A DNA stretch of 64,000 nt from Alphaproteobacteria bacterium (GTDB lineage: Bacteria; Pseudomonadota; Alphaproteobacteria; Rhodospirillales; Rhodospirillaceae), in the NCBI GenBank assembly GCA_003246625.1, contig QJZR01000002.1, positions 1 to 64,000 on the forward strand, given 5' to 3'. The notes beneath the pieces were generated by a model, which saw nothing but the letters and a program-made list of their open reading frames with translations, was not told the DNA's origin and ran no database searches. Shown here piece by piece: positions 44,906-54,591 of the stretch (positions are counted from its first letter, which is position 1; every line of letters starts with the position of its first letter). Position numbers and translations under genes: made by a program.

Positions 44906-46114
44906 ATGTTGCTGCGGCGGTTCTTCGGCAAGGCGGCGCTGCATCGGGACGAAAAGTTCGTTTCGGTGCGCTTCGACGAACCGTTCCGGGTGTTGTCCAC
45001 CTGCGGCGCCAACGGCGGTCTGTGCGACGGCCTCGACCTGGTGTTCAACCATCAGTCCTGCGAGCCCAGGCAACACATGATGCCCGACCTGGTCGCGGCG
45101 CATCGCAAGGCGGACGAATATTCCCGCCAGATGATGCGTCGTCACGGCCTGGAAGGTCGCCGCGCGGCGGGGTTGGGCACCGCCGCCAACATGAACAATC
45201 TCTGCGTTTCCGAGGCCGCCCACCGCGAGCTTTGCGTTGCCGCCATCGCCACCGGCGGGGTGGAATCCAACGCGGCGCGGGCGGGCGACCCGGCGTCTTA
45301 TTACGAATACGGCGGCGTCTTCGAAAAGCGGGACGACATCGGACCGGCAACCCCGGGAACCATCAACCTGATCCTGCTGATCAACGCGCCGCTGACCGAG
45401 GGCGCGATGGTGCGCGCGGTGATGACCGCCACCGAGGGCAAGGTCGCCGCCTTGCAGGAACTTTCGGTCGCCTCGCGGCAGTCGGCGGGGCTGGCCACCG
45501 GCACCGGCACCGATCAGATCGCGGTGGCCGCCCCCCGCGACGGCGGCCCTCCGCTGACCTCCGCCGGGCATCACAGCGTGCTCGGCGAACTGGTCGGACG
45601 GGTGGCCCGCGACGCGGTGAAGCAAGCGTTGGCCTTCCAGAACCGCCTGACCGCCGCCGGACAGGGGTCGGTGGGCCGTCTGCTGGAAAGGTTCGGCATG
45701 GACGCGGACGGCTTCGCCGCCGCCGTCGCCGCGCTTCTGCCGGGGGACGTCGCCGCCCTGGCCGCCGACAACGCGCCGGTGATCGCCCACGACCCCCTGA
45801 CCGTCGCCGGGGTGGCGGCGTTGCTGCACGTCCACGACCAGGTGGTCTGGGGGATGCTGCCGCCGATGTGCTGGCGCGAGGCGGCGGTGGACCACGGCGC
45901 CCTGATCGCGGCGGCGGCGGCAAATCGTCCCGACCGTCAGATCGCCTATCGCGAGGAGCTGGCGCGTCGGCTCGGCGCGGCGGAACGGGACGACCCGGCC
46001 TTCGTCGCGGTGCAGGCGGTGGCCATCGGCTTCGCCGAGAAATGGCGGAACACCGAGAATTTCCTCGCCTCGGTCCTCGGTTCGGGCGGCTCGGCGAGGG
46101 AGGCGGCGCGATGA
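44906..46114 (+). CDS. cbiZ: Adenosylcobinamide amidohydrolase (CbiZ)
   Basis: 402 aa. The CbiZ core is clear: GTAANMNNLCV, ATGGVESNAARAGDPASYYE, PGTINLILLINAPLTEGAMVRAVMTATEGKVAALQEL and GLATGTGTDQIAVAAP. CbiZ cleaves the aminopropanol side chain of (adenosyl)cobinamide or of some cobamides to give cobyrate for salvage or remodelling. The C-terminal extension of about 150 aa beyond the core (VGRVARDAVKQAL onward) is as in longer family members. ATG at 44906; ATGA overlap with the next gene. Confidence 0.9.
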   Translation: MLLRRFFGKAALHRDEKFVSVRFDEPFRVLSTCGANGGLCDGLDLVFNHQSCEPRQHMMPDLVAAHRKADEYSRQMMRRHGLEGRRAAGLGTAANMNNLCVSEAAHRELCVAAIATGGVESNAARAGDPASYYEYGGVFEKRDDIGPATPGTINLILLINAPLTEGAMVRAVMTATEGKVAALQELSVASRQSAGLATGTGTDQIAVAAPRDGGPPLTSAGHHSVLGELVGRVARDAVKQALAFQNRLTAAGQGSVGRLLERFGMDADGFAAAVAALLPGDVAALAADNAPVIAHDPLTVAGVAALLHVHDQVVWGMLPPMCWREAAVDHGALIAAAAANRPDRQIAYREELARRLGAAERDDPAFVAVQAVAIGFAEKWRNTENFLASVLGSGGSAREAAR

Positions 46115-47109
46115 ACCTGCTGGTGGTCTGGCTCACCACGCGTTGCCAGTTGCGTTGCCGCTATTGCTACATGGCGGCGGGCGACGTGGCGGCGCACGAC
46201 CTGGACCCCGAGGCGTTCTCCCGCGCCTACGCCGCGCTCGGCATGGAGCCCGGCTGCGAAATTCAGATCGCCGGCGGCGAGCCCTTGCTGGTGCCCGACC
46301 TGCTGGACGAAGTGGCCGGGCGCGCCCGCGCCCTGGGGGCGGGGCGGGTCAACGTGCAAACCAACGGCATCGGCATCGACGACCGCTTCATCGCCCTGGT
46401 GCGGCGCCACCGTTTGGCGGTGGGGGTCAGCCTGGACGGGCCGCCCGCGGTCAACGACGCCCTGCGCGGCCGCACGGCGGAGGTTCTGGCCGGGTTGGCG
46501 CGGCTGGAAGCGGCGCGGATTCCCTTCGGCGTCACCGCGGTGGTCTGCCGCGACAGCGTCGCCACCCTGCCGGATCTGGCGCTGCTGCTGGGCGGTTTCG
46601 CCATGGCCGGGTCGATCGGCCTCGACGTGCTGCGCCCCTCGGGCCGCGCGGCGGAGGCCGACCTGCCCGACGCGGTGGTGGCGCGTCAGGCGTTTCTGGC
46701 CCTGGCCGAGCGGCTGGACTGGGTCAACCGCCGCCGTCTGCGTCCCTTGCGTCTGCGCGAGATGGGGGCGGTCGGCTGCGACGCGGTGGGCGGTTATTGC
46801 GCCGCCGAACGCGGTTCCGCCGCGGCGCTGACCGCCGACGGCCGGGTTTTCCCCTGTTCCGGCCTGACCGGCCTGCCCGAATACGCCTGCGGCACCGCCG
46901 ACGCCCCCGATCTCGACCGCCTGCGCGCCGGTCTGCGACCCGACGCGGACCGGCCCGCCTGTGCCGCCTGCGCCGTTCCCGGATGCCGGGGACGTTGTCC
47001 CTCGCGTGCCGCGATTTCGCCGCGCGCCGCCGCCCTCGACTGTGTGCTGCGGCATGCCGCAGCATCCCTGCAACCCTTGGAGAAATCCCCATGCCGGGCC
47101 GCCGACTGA
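46111..47109 (+). CDS. Radical SAM protein with SPASM-like Cys-rich C-terminus
   Basis: 332 aa. The radical SAM motif CQLRCRYC (CxxxCxxC) is at about residue 13 and the SAM-binding GGEP (IQIAGGEPLL) near residue 54. The C-terminal third has a SPASM-like set of cysteines (GGYC, VFPCSG, YACG, CAACAVPGCRGRC, LDC) that could bind auxiliary Fe-S clusters. SPASM enzymes modify peptides (maturases) or tetrapyrrole side chains (NirJ, AhbC/D). The position between CbiZ and CobN favours a tetrapyrrole or corrinoid role (inference); no precursor-peptide gene is visible. Overlaps cbiZ by ATGA and cobN by 19 bp. Confidence 0.85.
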   Translation: MNLLVVWLTTRCQLRCRYCYMAAGDVAAHDLDPEAFSRAYAALGMEPGCEIQIAGGEPLLVPDLLDEVAGRARALGAGRVNVQTNGIGIDDRFIALVRRHRLAVGVSLDGPPAVNDALRGRTAEVLAGLARLEAARIPFGVTAVVCRDSVATLPDLALLLGGFAMAGSIGLDVLRPSGRAAEADLPDAVVARQAFLALAERLDWVNRRRLRPLRLREMGAVGCDAVGGYCAAERGSAAALTADGRVFPCSGLTGLPEYACGTADAPDLDRLRAGLRPDADRPACAACAVPGCRGRCPSRAAISPRAAALDCVLRHAAASLQPLEKSPCRAAD

Positions 47110-50100
47110 CCTTTCTGTTCGTCGATGCCACCTCGACGCATCTGCCCAATCTGGCCCGCGCCGCCGCCGCCCTGACGGCGGAGGAAGCCGCGTGCATCAA
47201 GGTGGTCGCCCGTTCCCGCGACGACCTGTTCGACAAGAAGCGCGTCGCCGAGGCGGTGGAGATGGCGGCGCGGGCCGACGCGGTGATCCTGCTGCCGCAC
47301 GGCGGCGCGGATTCGATCCCCGGCGCGGCGGACCTGGCGGCGGCGGCGCGCGGCGCGGGCGGCATCGCCCATATCCAGGCGGGGCCGATGTCGGCCGAGG
47401 AAATGGACTTCGCCAAGGCCAACGCCTCGGACTTCGGGTCCGAGGCCTATGGCCGCCGCTATGCCTATATCCGCCGTGGCGGGGCGGAGAATTTGCACGC
47501 CCTTCTGGTGCTGCTGGCGCGCGAACGCGGCGCCGACCTACCGGAACCGCCCGCGCCCAGGCCGCAACCGACCGAGGGCATCTATCATCCCGCCTGGACC
47601 GGCGACCTGCTCGACCGCGACGGCTATCTCGATTGGCAGCGGCGGCGCCTGGGGTTGGGCGGCGACGCGCCGGTGGTCGGCATCTGGTTCTATCAAAGCT
47701 TCTGGCTGAACGGCGACCTGGCGTTGCTCGATTTCCTCACCGCCGAGATCGAGGCGCGCGGGGCGATCCCGCTGGCGGTGTTCCATCAGCGCTTCCGCGA
47801 CGCGGATCTCGGCAACATGGGCGTCGACGCGCTGATCGCGCATTTCTTCAAAAAGGGCGGCAAGCCCCTGATCGACGTGCTGCTGTCGCCGATGAGCTTC
47901 TCCCTCGGCATGACCGGCCTGAAGGCCGAGGACCTGCTGGGCGACCTCGACGTGCCGGTGCTGCAACTGATCCAGACGATGAACCCCCGCGCCGAGTGGG
48001 AGGAAACCATCCAGGCGGTGACCCCGGTCGACGTGTCGATGAGCATCGCGCAGCCGGAATTCGACGGCGCGATCATCGGCACCGTCGCCGCCACCCGCGA
48101 CGAGGCGGGGGTGGACCCGCTGACCGGCGCGCGCCTGGTCCGCCGCATGCCGGTGCCCGACCGCTGCCGCCATCTCGTCTCCTGGGCGATGAACTGGGTG
48201 CGTCTGCGCCGCACCCCGGCGGCGGAACGCAAGGTGGCGATCGTCTTCCACCAGTATCCGCCGCGCAACGACCGCCTGGGCTGCGCCGCCGGACTGGATT
48301 CCTTCGAAAGCGTCAAGCTGATCCTCGACCGTCTGAAGGCGGACGGCCACCGCGTCGACCGCACCTACGACCGTGGCGAGGATATCGCCTTCGACCTGCT
48401 CGACCGTTTGACCGGCGACCGCCGCTACCTGCCGCCGAAGCAGATGCTGGACCGCGCCGTCGGCACCGTCGACGTGGAGACGGCGGTGCGCTGGGACGCC
48501 GAACGCTCCCCCAACATGCGCCGGGAAATGCGCGAGAAATGGGGCGAGGTGCCGGGCGTCACCTTCTTCTACGAGGGCAAGCTTTTGGTCGGCGGCATGG
48601 TCGACGGCAACGTCTTTATCGGCATGCAGCCGCCGCGCGCCCGCATGGAGGAACCCGACCAGCCGGAGATCGACCCCGACGGCAAGCAGATTCACGATCC
48701 CTACCTGCCCGCCACCCACCATTACCTGGGCTATTACCGTTGGCTGCGCGAGGACTTCGGCGCCCAGGTGGTGATGCACATCGGCAAGCACGGCAGCCTG
48801 GAATGGCTGCCGGGGAAAAGCGTCGGCCTGTCGCGCGACTGCTATCCCGACGCGGCGATCGCCGATCTGCCGAACCTCTATCCCTACATCATCAACGACC
48901 CGGGCGAGGGCACCCAGGCGAAGCGCCGGTCGTATTGCGTCATCCTCGACCACATGATTCCGCCGCAGACCAACGCCGGCAAGACCGACGCCTTCCACGA
49001 GATCGAGGACCTGCTGGAAAAGGCCTATTTCGCCAGGCAGGAGGATCCGGGCAAGATTCCCCTGCTGCTCGACAAGCTGTGGACCCTGGCCGAGGGCGCG
49101 CATCTCGACGCCGACCTCGGCATGACGCGGGACGAGGCGGAGGCCGACCCCTTCGCCTTCATGGGCAAGCTGCACGGCTATATCGAGACGGTGGAGGTCA
49201 CCGGCATCAACGACGGCCTGCACGTTTTCGGCATGCCGCCGTCCGAGGGGCGCTTCAACGAAACCATGGTGCATCTGACCCGTCTGGCCAACGGCGAGGC
49301 GCCCTCGCTGTGGGACGCGGTGGCCGCGTCGCGCGGCTTCGACGGCGAGGACTTGCGCGACCATCCGGGCGAACGGGTGGCCGCGCTCAACCAGACCAAG
49401 GGGCAGGTGCTGGCGCAGATCCTGCGGGACTGCCGCGCCGCCTTCGACCGGCTGGACGAAATCGGCTGGGACGAAGCGGGCCAGACGCGGGTCGTCGCCG
49501 ATCTTTTCGCCGGTTCGGCGCGGGTCGCCGCCGCGATCCGCTTCGTCGCCGAGGGGGTGCGGCCGAAGCTGTTCCAGATCACCGACGAAATCGAATACGC
49601 GGCGCGCGGCGTCGCCGGGCGTTTCGTGCCGTCGGGCGGGTCGGGCAACCCGACGCGCGGCAACGTCGGCATCCTGCCCACCGGGCGCAATTTCTATTCC
49701 GTCGACCCCTATCGCATTCCCACCCGCGAGGCCTGGGAAGTCGGGGTGAAGCAGGCCGAGGTGCTGATCGACCGTTACCGTCAGGACGAGGGCCGCCTGC
49801 CCAGCCAGATCGGCATCGTGCTGTGGGGCTGCCCGACGATGCGCAACCGTGGCGACGACATTTCGGAAATCCTCTACCTGATGGGCACCCGCCCGGTCTG
49901 GGATTCCTACAGCGGCAAGGTCAAGGGGGTAGAGGCGATTCCCTTCTCCGAACTGACCCATCCGCGCATCGACGTCACCGTGCGGACCTCGGGCTTCTTC
50001 CGCGACGCCTTTCCCAACCTGATGGAACTGATCGACCAGGCCACCCGCATGGTCGCCAGCCTGAAGGAACCGCCGGAGATGAACCCCCTGGCCCACAACG

Positions 50101-50942
50101 TCGCGGTGGACCGCGCGGAGATGATCAAGGCGGGGGTGCCGCCCGAGGAAGCGGACAAGCGCGCCGCCTTCCGCGTCTTTTCCGACAAGCCCGGCTGCTA
50201 CGGCGCCGGGGTGGCCGATCTGATCGAAAGCGGCCGCTGGAAGGCGACCGAGGACCTGGGCGACATCTATATCGACTGGGGCGGCTATGCCTATGGCCAG
50301 GGCACCTATGGCGACGCGCGGCAGGACGATTTCCGCCGCCGCATGGGCAAGCTGGACCTGACGGTGAAGAACGAGGACAGCCGCGAATACGACCTGTTCA
50401 GTTGCGTCGACTTCAACGCCTATCACGGCGGCATGAACGCGGCGGTGAAGTCGGCCTCGGGCAAGTACGCGCGCAGCTATTCCGGCGATTCCAGCGACCC
50501 GCGCAAGCCGCGCATCCGCTCGACGGAGGAGGAAGGCCGCTTCGTCTTCCGCACCCGGGTGCTCAATCCGAAGTGGATCGAGGGGATGAAGCGCCACGGC
50601 TTCAAGGGCGCGGGCGACATGTCGAAGCTGGTCGACGTGGTTTTCCACTGGGACGCCTCGTCGGCGATCGTCGCCGACTGGCAGTACGCCGAGATGGCGA
50701 AGACCTATGCCTTCGACCCGGCGATGCAGGAATTCTTCAAGAAACACAATCCCTACGCCATGCAGAACATCGTCGAGCGCCTGCTCGAGGCGATCGCCCG
50801 GGGGATGTGGGAAAACCCGGGCGACGACAAGGACAAGCTGGAGGCCCTGCTGCTGGAAGCCGAAGGCGCGATCGAGGACAGCCTGTCGATGGGGATGCGC
50901 GCCGCCGCCGACCAGGGGCGGGCGGACGCGGCGGCGGAATAG
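47091..50942 (+). CDS. cobN: CobN-type cobaltochelatase large subunit (copy 1)
   Basis: 1283 aa, the usual length of CobN. The conserved central block reads HHYLGYYRWLREDFGA, then MHIGKHGSLEWLPGK (His563, His567), then INDPGEGTQAKRRSY and DHMIPP. C-terminal blocks GNVGILPTGRNFYSVDP and SGFFRDAFPNLMELIDQA are also present. CobN binds the tetrapyrrole and inserts the metal when driven by an AAA motor. No cobS or cobT is in the window, whereas ChlI/ChlD-like subunits are. The true metal and tetrapyrrole need testing, because CobN paralogues also occur in zinc-regulated loci. ATG at 47091 is inside the end of the radical SAM gene. Confidence 0.92.
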   Translation: MPGRRLTFLFVDATSTHLPNLARAAAALTAEEAACIKVVARSRDDLFDKKRVAEAVEMAARADAVILLPHGGADSIPGAADLAAAARGAGGIAHIQAGPMSAEEMDFAKANASDFGSEAYGRRYAYIRRGGAENLHALLVLLARERGADLPEPPAPRPQPTEGIYHPAWTGDLLDRDGYLDWQRRRLGLGGDAPVVGIWFYQSFWLNGDLALLDFLTAEIEARGAIPLAVFHQRFRDADLGNMGVDALIAHFFKKGGKPLIDVLLSPMSFSLGMTGLKAEDLLGDLDVPVLQLIQTMNPRAEWEETIQAVTPVDVSMSIAQPEFDGAIIGTVAATRDEAGVDPLTGARLVRRMPVPDRCRHLVSWAMNWVRLRRTPAAERKVAIVFHQYPPRNDRLGCAAGLDSFESVKLILDRLKADGHRVDRTYDRGEDIAFDLLDRLTGDRRYLPPKQMLDRAVGTVDVETAVRWDAERSPNMRREMREKWGEVPGVTFFYEGKLLVGGMVDGNVFIGMQPPRARMEEPDQPEIDPDGKQIHDPYLPATHHYLGYYRWLREDFGAQVVMHIGKHGSLEWLPGKSVGLSRDCYPDAAIADLPNLYPYIINDPGEGTQAKRRSYCVILDHMIPPQTNAGKTDAFHEIEDLLEKAYFARQEDPGKIPLLLDKLWTLAEGAHLDADLGMTRDEAEADPFAFMGKLHGYIETVEVTGINDGLHVFGMPPSEGRFNETMVHLTRLANGEAPSLWDAVAASRGFDGEDLRDHPGERVAALNQTKGQVLAQILRDCRAAFDRLDEIGWDEAGQTRVVADLFAGSARVAAAIRFVAEGVRPKLFQITDEIEYAARGVAGRFVPSGGSGNPTRGNVGILPTGRNFYSVDPYRIPTREAWEVGVKQAEVLIDRYRQDEGRLPSQIGIVLWGCPTMRNRGDDISEILYLMGTRPVWDSYSGKVKGVEAIPFSELTHPRIDVTVRTSGFFRDAFPNLMELIDQATRMVASLKEPPEMNPLAHNVAVDRAEMIKAGVPPEEADKRAAFRVFSDKPGCYGAGVADLIESGRWKATEDLGDIYIDWGGYAYGQGTYGDARQDDFRRRMGKLDLTVKNEDSREYDLFSCVDFNAYHGGMNAAVKSASGKYARSYSGDSSDPRKPRIRSTEEEGRFVFRTRVLNPKWIEGMKRHGFKGAGDMSKLVDVVFHWDASSAIVADWQYAEMAKTYAFDPAMQEFFKKHNPYAMQNIVERLLEAIARGMWENPGDDKDKLEALLLEAEGAIEDSLSMGMRAAADQGRADAAAE

Positions 50943-50960
50943 CACCATAAGGACGAAATC

Positions 50961-53900
50961 ATGACCAACCGGAAACCGAGTGCGACCTTCGTATTTCCCC
51001 ATCCCTCGCTGTTGCGGGTGTGGGAGAGGGCGCGGCAACTGCTGGAGGCACGGGGCGTCGAACTAACCGTGGTCAACCAGATGTCGCCGCTGGACTGGGA
51101 AAGCTTCGCCGCCGAACGGGTGGAAACCGCCGACGTTCTTTACCTCGACACGATGCGGCACTTCCCCAACTTCGACATCCTGCTCGACGCCGCCACGGCG
51201 GTGCCCCTGGTGGTGCCGGGCGGGTTGGAGGTGCGGGCCGAATGGCCGGACGTCGACCGTCCCGCCGCGGACGCCATCGCCGCCTACATCAAGGCGGGCT
51301 CCGCCGAGGACATGGCCAACGGCGTGCTGTGGCTGCTGCACCGCGCCGGGGTCTGGGACGAGGAACCGCCGCCGCCCGCGCCGCCGGTCCTGTTCGGCGC
51401 GCATCACCCCGATTCCGACCGGGTGTGGAGTAACGCCGCCGCCTATCTGGAGTGGGCGGACGCGCGCTTTCCCGAACGCGCCGGGGCGCCGGTGGTCGGC
51501 CTGATCCTCGACCGCAACGGCTGGCTCAACGGCGAGACCGCGATGCCGGACTGCTGCATCCGCCACCTGGAGGCGGCGGGCCTGACGCCGCTGCCGGTCT
51601 TCTGCGACTGGGAAGTCGGCGTTCCCCTGGGTTCGCCCGCCCATCCGGTGCGCCGTCTGCTGGAAGGCTGCGGCCCGCGCCTCGCCGCGGTCTGGAACGC
51701 CGCCATCGTCCACGGCAAGGACGATTCGGGGCCGGGCGGCCCGTTCGCCTGTCATGGCGTGCCGGTCTTCCAACTGCTGCGCAACTGGTCGGCCTCGGCG
51801 GCGGAGTGGCGGCAAAGCGACGAGGGGATGAGCCCGATCACCCTGGCCTTCGGCCTGACCCGGCCGGAACTGATGGGCTGCGTCGATCCCACCATCGTCG
51901 CCTGTTCGGCGCGGTCGATCGACGGCAGCCAGGAACGTGTCGTCGAGCCCCTGGACGACCAGGTGGCGCGTCTGGTCGGACGCACCCGCGCCTGGCTTTC
52001 CCTGCGGCAAAAGCCCAATGCCGAAAAGCGGGTGGCGATCATGTTGCACAATCCGCCCTGCAAGGGGTTGGAAGCGACGGTCGGCGGCGGCGGGCCGCTC
52101 GACGCGTTGGACAGCGCGGTCGCGCTGATGCGGCGTCTGGCGGCGGATGGCTACGCGGTGACGGAGGTTCCGGCGGACGGCAAGGCGCTGCTCGACATGA
52201 TCCTGGAAAGAAAGGCGATTTCCGAGTTCCGCTGGACCAATGTCGAGGAAATCGTCGCCAAGGGCGGCATGCTGGCCGAGGTGGACGAGGCGGCCTATCG
52301 CGCCGATTTCGACCGCCTGCCGCCATCGGTGCGCGAGAAGGTGGACGCCGCCTGGGGGGCGTTCCCGGCGAAATCGATGGTGCATAATCCCGGTTCGGCG
52401 CGGCCGACCCTGGTGGTTTCCGGCCTGCGTTTCGGCAATCTTCTGGTGATGACCGAACCCAAGCGCGGCTGCTGGGGGCCGAAGTGCGACGGCGAGGTCT
52501 GCCGCATCCTGCACGATCCCGACATTCCGCCGCCGCATCACTGGCTGGCCACCTATTGGTATTTGCAGAAGCACGCGGACGCCCTGGTGGTGATGGGGGC
52601 GGACGGCCCGCTGGAATACCTGCCGGGCAAGCGCGTCGGGCTGTCGGAAAGCTGCTTCCCCAACATTTCCCTGGGCGACCTGCCGATAATCTATCCCTAC
52701 GTGATGGACAACACCGGCGAGGGGGTGATCGCCAAGCGGCGCGCCCGCGCGGTGTTGGTCGACCACCTCAGCGCCCCGGTGGCGCGGGCGGATTCCCTGG
52801 GCAGCCGCATGGACGACCTGTCGGAACTGCACCGCCAGTACCTGCACGTGTCGACCCTGGGGGCGGCGCGGCAGCGGGAAATCGCCGCGTCGTTGCGCAC
52901 CGAGATGGCGGCGATCGGCCTTCTGGCCGAGGGGGCAGACGCGGAAACCTTCGCCCGCGCGGTCGAGGAACTGCCGCGCCGCGTCGCCGCGATGCGGCGG
53001 CGGGTTCTGGCGGTGGGGCGGCATACCCTGGGCCAGGTGCCGGAGGCCGAGGACAAGGCCCGTTACCTGGCCGAGGCGCGGGGCCCGGCGGGGAACCGTC
53101 CGATCGACGAGGCGGAACTGGTCGCCGGGCTGTCGCGCTGCGGCGACGAGGCCGACGCGGTGCTGCGCGCCCTGTCCGGCGGTTTCGTGCCGCCGGGGCC
53201 CTCCGGCCATTTGTCTCGCGGCAAGGTCGAGGTTCTGCCCACCGGGCGGAATTTCTATGGCATCGACCTGTCCCGCCTGCCCACCGCCGCCGCCTGCGCC
53301 GTCGGTGCGCGCATGGGGGAAAAGCTGCTGCGCTCCTATATCGCCGACGAAGGGGAATATCCCGGCACCGTCGGCATCACCCTGTGGTCCAGCGACGCCT
53401 TCCAGGCGGACGGCGAACTCGCCGCGCAGGTGCTGTGGCTGATGGGCTTCGCGCCGAAACGCGACGACGGCGGCAAGGTCGTCGGGGTAACGCCGATTCC
53501 CCTCGGCGACCTCACCCTGACCCTGGCCGACGGCACCGTCCGCCCGCGTCCGCGCATCGACGTGGTGGTGCAGATGAGCTGCATCGTCCGCGACACCCTG
53601 CCCGGCATCTACGCCCTGTTCGACAAGGCGGTGGCGGCGGCCCTGGAACTCGACGAACCGGACACGGTCAACTTCATCCGCGCCCATGTGCGGGCGCGGG
53701 TCGCCGACCTGCGGCAATCGCTGGCCGACGCCAGCGACGCCAGCCTGAAGCGGCTGGCCAGCTATCGCTGTTTTTCGGCGGAGAGCGGCTCCTACGGCGC
53801 CGGTCTAGGCCTGGCGCTCGACGCCTCGGCCTGGCAGGACGACACCGACCTGGCCGAGGTCCTGGTCAACTGGACCGGCCATGCCTACGGCGCCGACGGG

Positions 53901-54587
53901 CGCGAGGCGAAGGCCGCCGCGCAAGAGATGATGTCCGAATACGCCGGACTGGTGAAGCGGATGGACCTGTCCTACCAGCGCGCGGCCAGCGCGGCGACCG
54001 ACCTGTTGTCGTCGGGCTGCTACGTCGGCACCCACGGCGGCTCGGCGGCGGCGAAGCGCGGCATGGGCGGCGGCGCCATGCGTCTGTATTGGGGCGACAC
54101 CCAGACCACCGAGGACGGCGAGGTGCGCACGGTGAAGGAGGAAATCTCCCTCGGCCTCGCCACCAGCCTGCTCAACGCCGAGTGGTTCGCCGAGATGAAG
54201 AAGCAGGGCTATACCGGCGCGGCGGCGGTCGGCAACCGCACCAACCACCTGTTCGCCTGGTCGGCGACCACCCACCAGGTGGAAACCGGTCAGTTCGACG
54301 CGGTGCATGACATGTACGTGCGCAACGCGGAAAACCGCGATTGGCTGCGGCGGACCAACGTCCACGCGCTGGAGGAACTCACCCGCCGCCTGCTGGAGGC
54401 GAACGCCCGCGGCCTGTGGGCGGCGGACTCGGACCGGCTGGAGGAGCTGAAGGCGGCGGTGCTGGACCTGGAAGGCGACATCGAGGACGGCATGGGCGCG
54501 GTCACCGGCGCGTTCCAGGGCGCGTCGGTGGACATCAAGACCCGGGGCGAGGTCAAGGAATGGGCCTATGCCTTCCGCCTGAAATAA
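50961..54587 (+). CDS. CobN-like protein (copy 2), diverged chelatase paralogue
   Basis: 1208 aa, CobN architecture throughout (HHWLATYWYLQKHADAL, LEYLPGKRVGLSESC, GEGVIAKRRARAVLVDHL, GKVEVLPTGRNFYGIDL, SCIVRDTLPGIYALFDKA). In the motif that reads HIGKHG in copy 1 it has VMGADG (Val544 to Gly549), losing both His and the Lys, and NDPGEG is DNTGEG. A short Cys-bearing insertion, CWGPKCDGEVC, precedes the block. It may be inactive, regulatory, or specific for another metal. It starts 18 bp after copy 1 and is the last gene of the operon. Confidence 0.9.
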   Translation: MTNRKPSATFVFPHPSLLRVWERARQLLEARGVELTVVNQMSPLDWESFAAERVETADVLYLDTMRHFPNFDILLDAATAVPLVVPGGLEVRAEWPDVDRPAADAIAAYIKAGSAEDMANGVLWLLHRAGVWDEEPPPPAPPVLFGAHHPDSDRVWSNAAAYLEWADARFPERAGAPVVGLILDRNGWLNGETAMPDCCIRHLEAAGLTPLPVFCDWEVGVPLGSPAHPVRRLLEGCGPRLAAVWNAAIVHGKDDSGPGGPFACHGVPVFQLLRNWSASAAEWRQSDEGMSPITLAFGLTRPELMGCVDPTIVACSARSIDGSQERVVEPLDDQVARLVGRTRAWLSLRQKPNAEKRVAIMLHNPPCKGLEATVGGGGPLDALDSAVALMRRLAADGYAVTEVPADGKALLDMILERKAISEFRWTNVEEIVAKGGMLAEVDEAAYRADFDRLPPSVREKVDAAWGAFPAKSMVHNPGSARPTLVVSGLRFGNLLVMTEPKRGCWGPKCDGEVCRILHDPDIPPPHHWLATYWYLQKHADALVVMGADGPLEYLPGKRVGLSESCFPNISLGDLPIIYPYVMDNTGEGVIAKRRARAVLVDHLSAPVARADSLGSRMDDLSELHRQYLHVSTLGAARQREIAASLRTEMAAIGLLAEGADAETFARAVEELPRRVAAMRRRVLAVGRHTLGQVPEAEDKARYLAEARGPAGNRPIDEAELVAGLSRCGDEADAVLRALSGGFVPPGPSGHLSRGKVEVLPTGRNFYGIDLSRLPTAAACAVGARMGEKLLRSYIADEGEYPGTVGITLWSSDAFQADGELAAQVLWLMGFAPKRDDGGKVVGVTPIPLGDLTLTLADGTVRPRPRIDVVVQMSCIVRDTLPGIYALFDKAVAAALELDEPDTVNFIRAHVRARVADLRQSLADASDASLKRLASYRCFSAESGSYGAGLGLALDASAWQDDTDLAEVLVNWTGHAYGADGREAKAAAQEMMSEYAGLVKRMDLSYQRAASAATDLLSSGCYVGTHGGSAAAKRGMGGGAMRLYWGDTQTTEDGEVRTVKEEISLGLATSLLNAEWFAEMKKQGYTGAAAVGNRTNHLFAWSATTHQVETGQFDAVHDMYVRNAENRDWLRRTNVHALEELTRRLLEANARGLWAADSDRLEELKAAVLDLEGDIEDGMGAVTGAFQGASVDIKTRGEVKEWAYAFRLK

Positions 54588-54591
54588 GCCC

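Noticed and set aside
47538-51038. A 1166-codon open frame on the minus strand antisense to the first cobN
   Set aside because: It mirrors the high-GC third-position bias of the real plus-strand gene, has a His/Gln/Val-rich composition with no domain, and lacks a sensible ribosome site. The same holds for the long antisense frame at 51063-53717 and others across the window.
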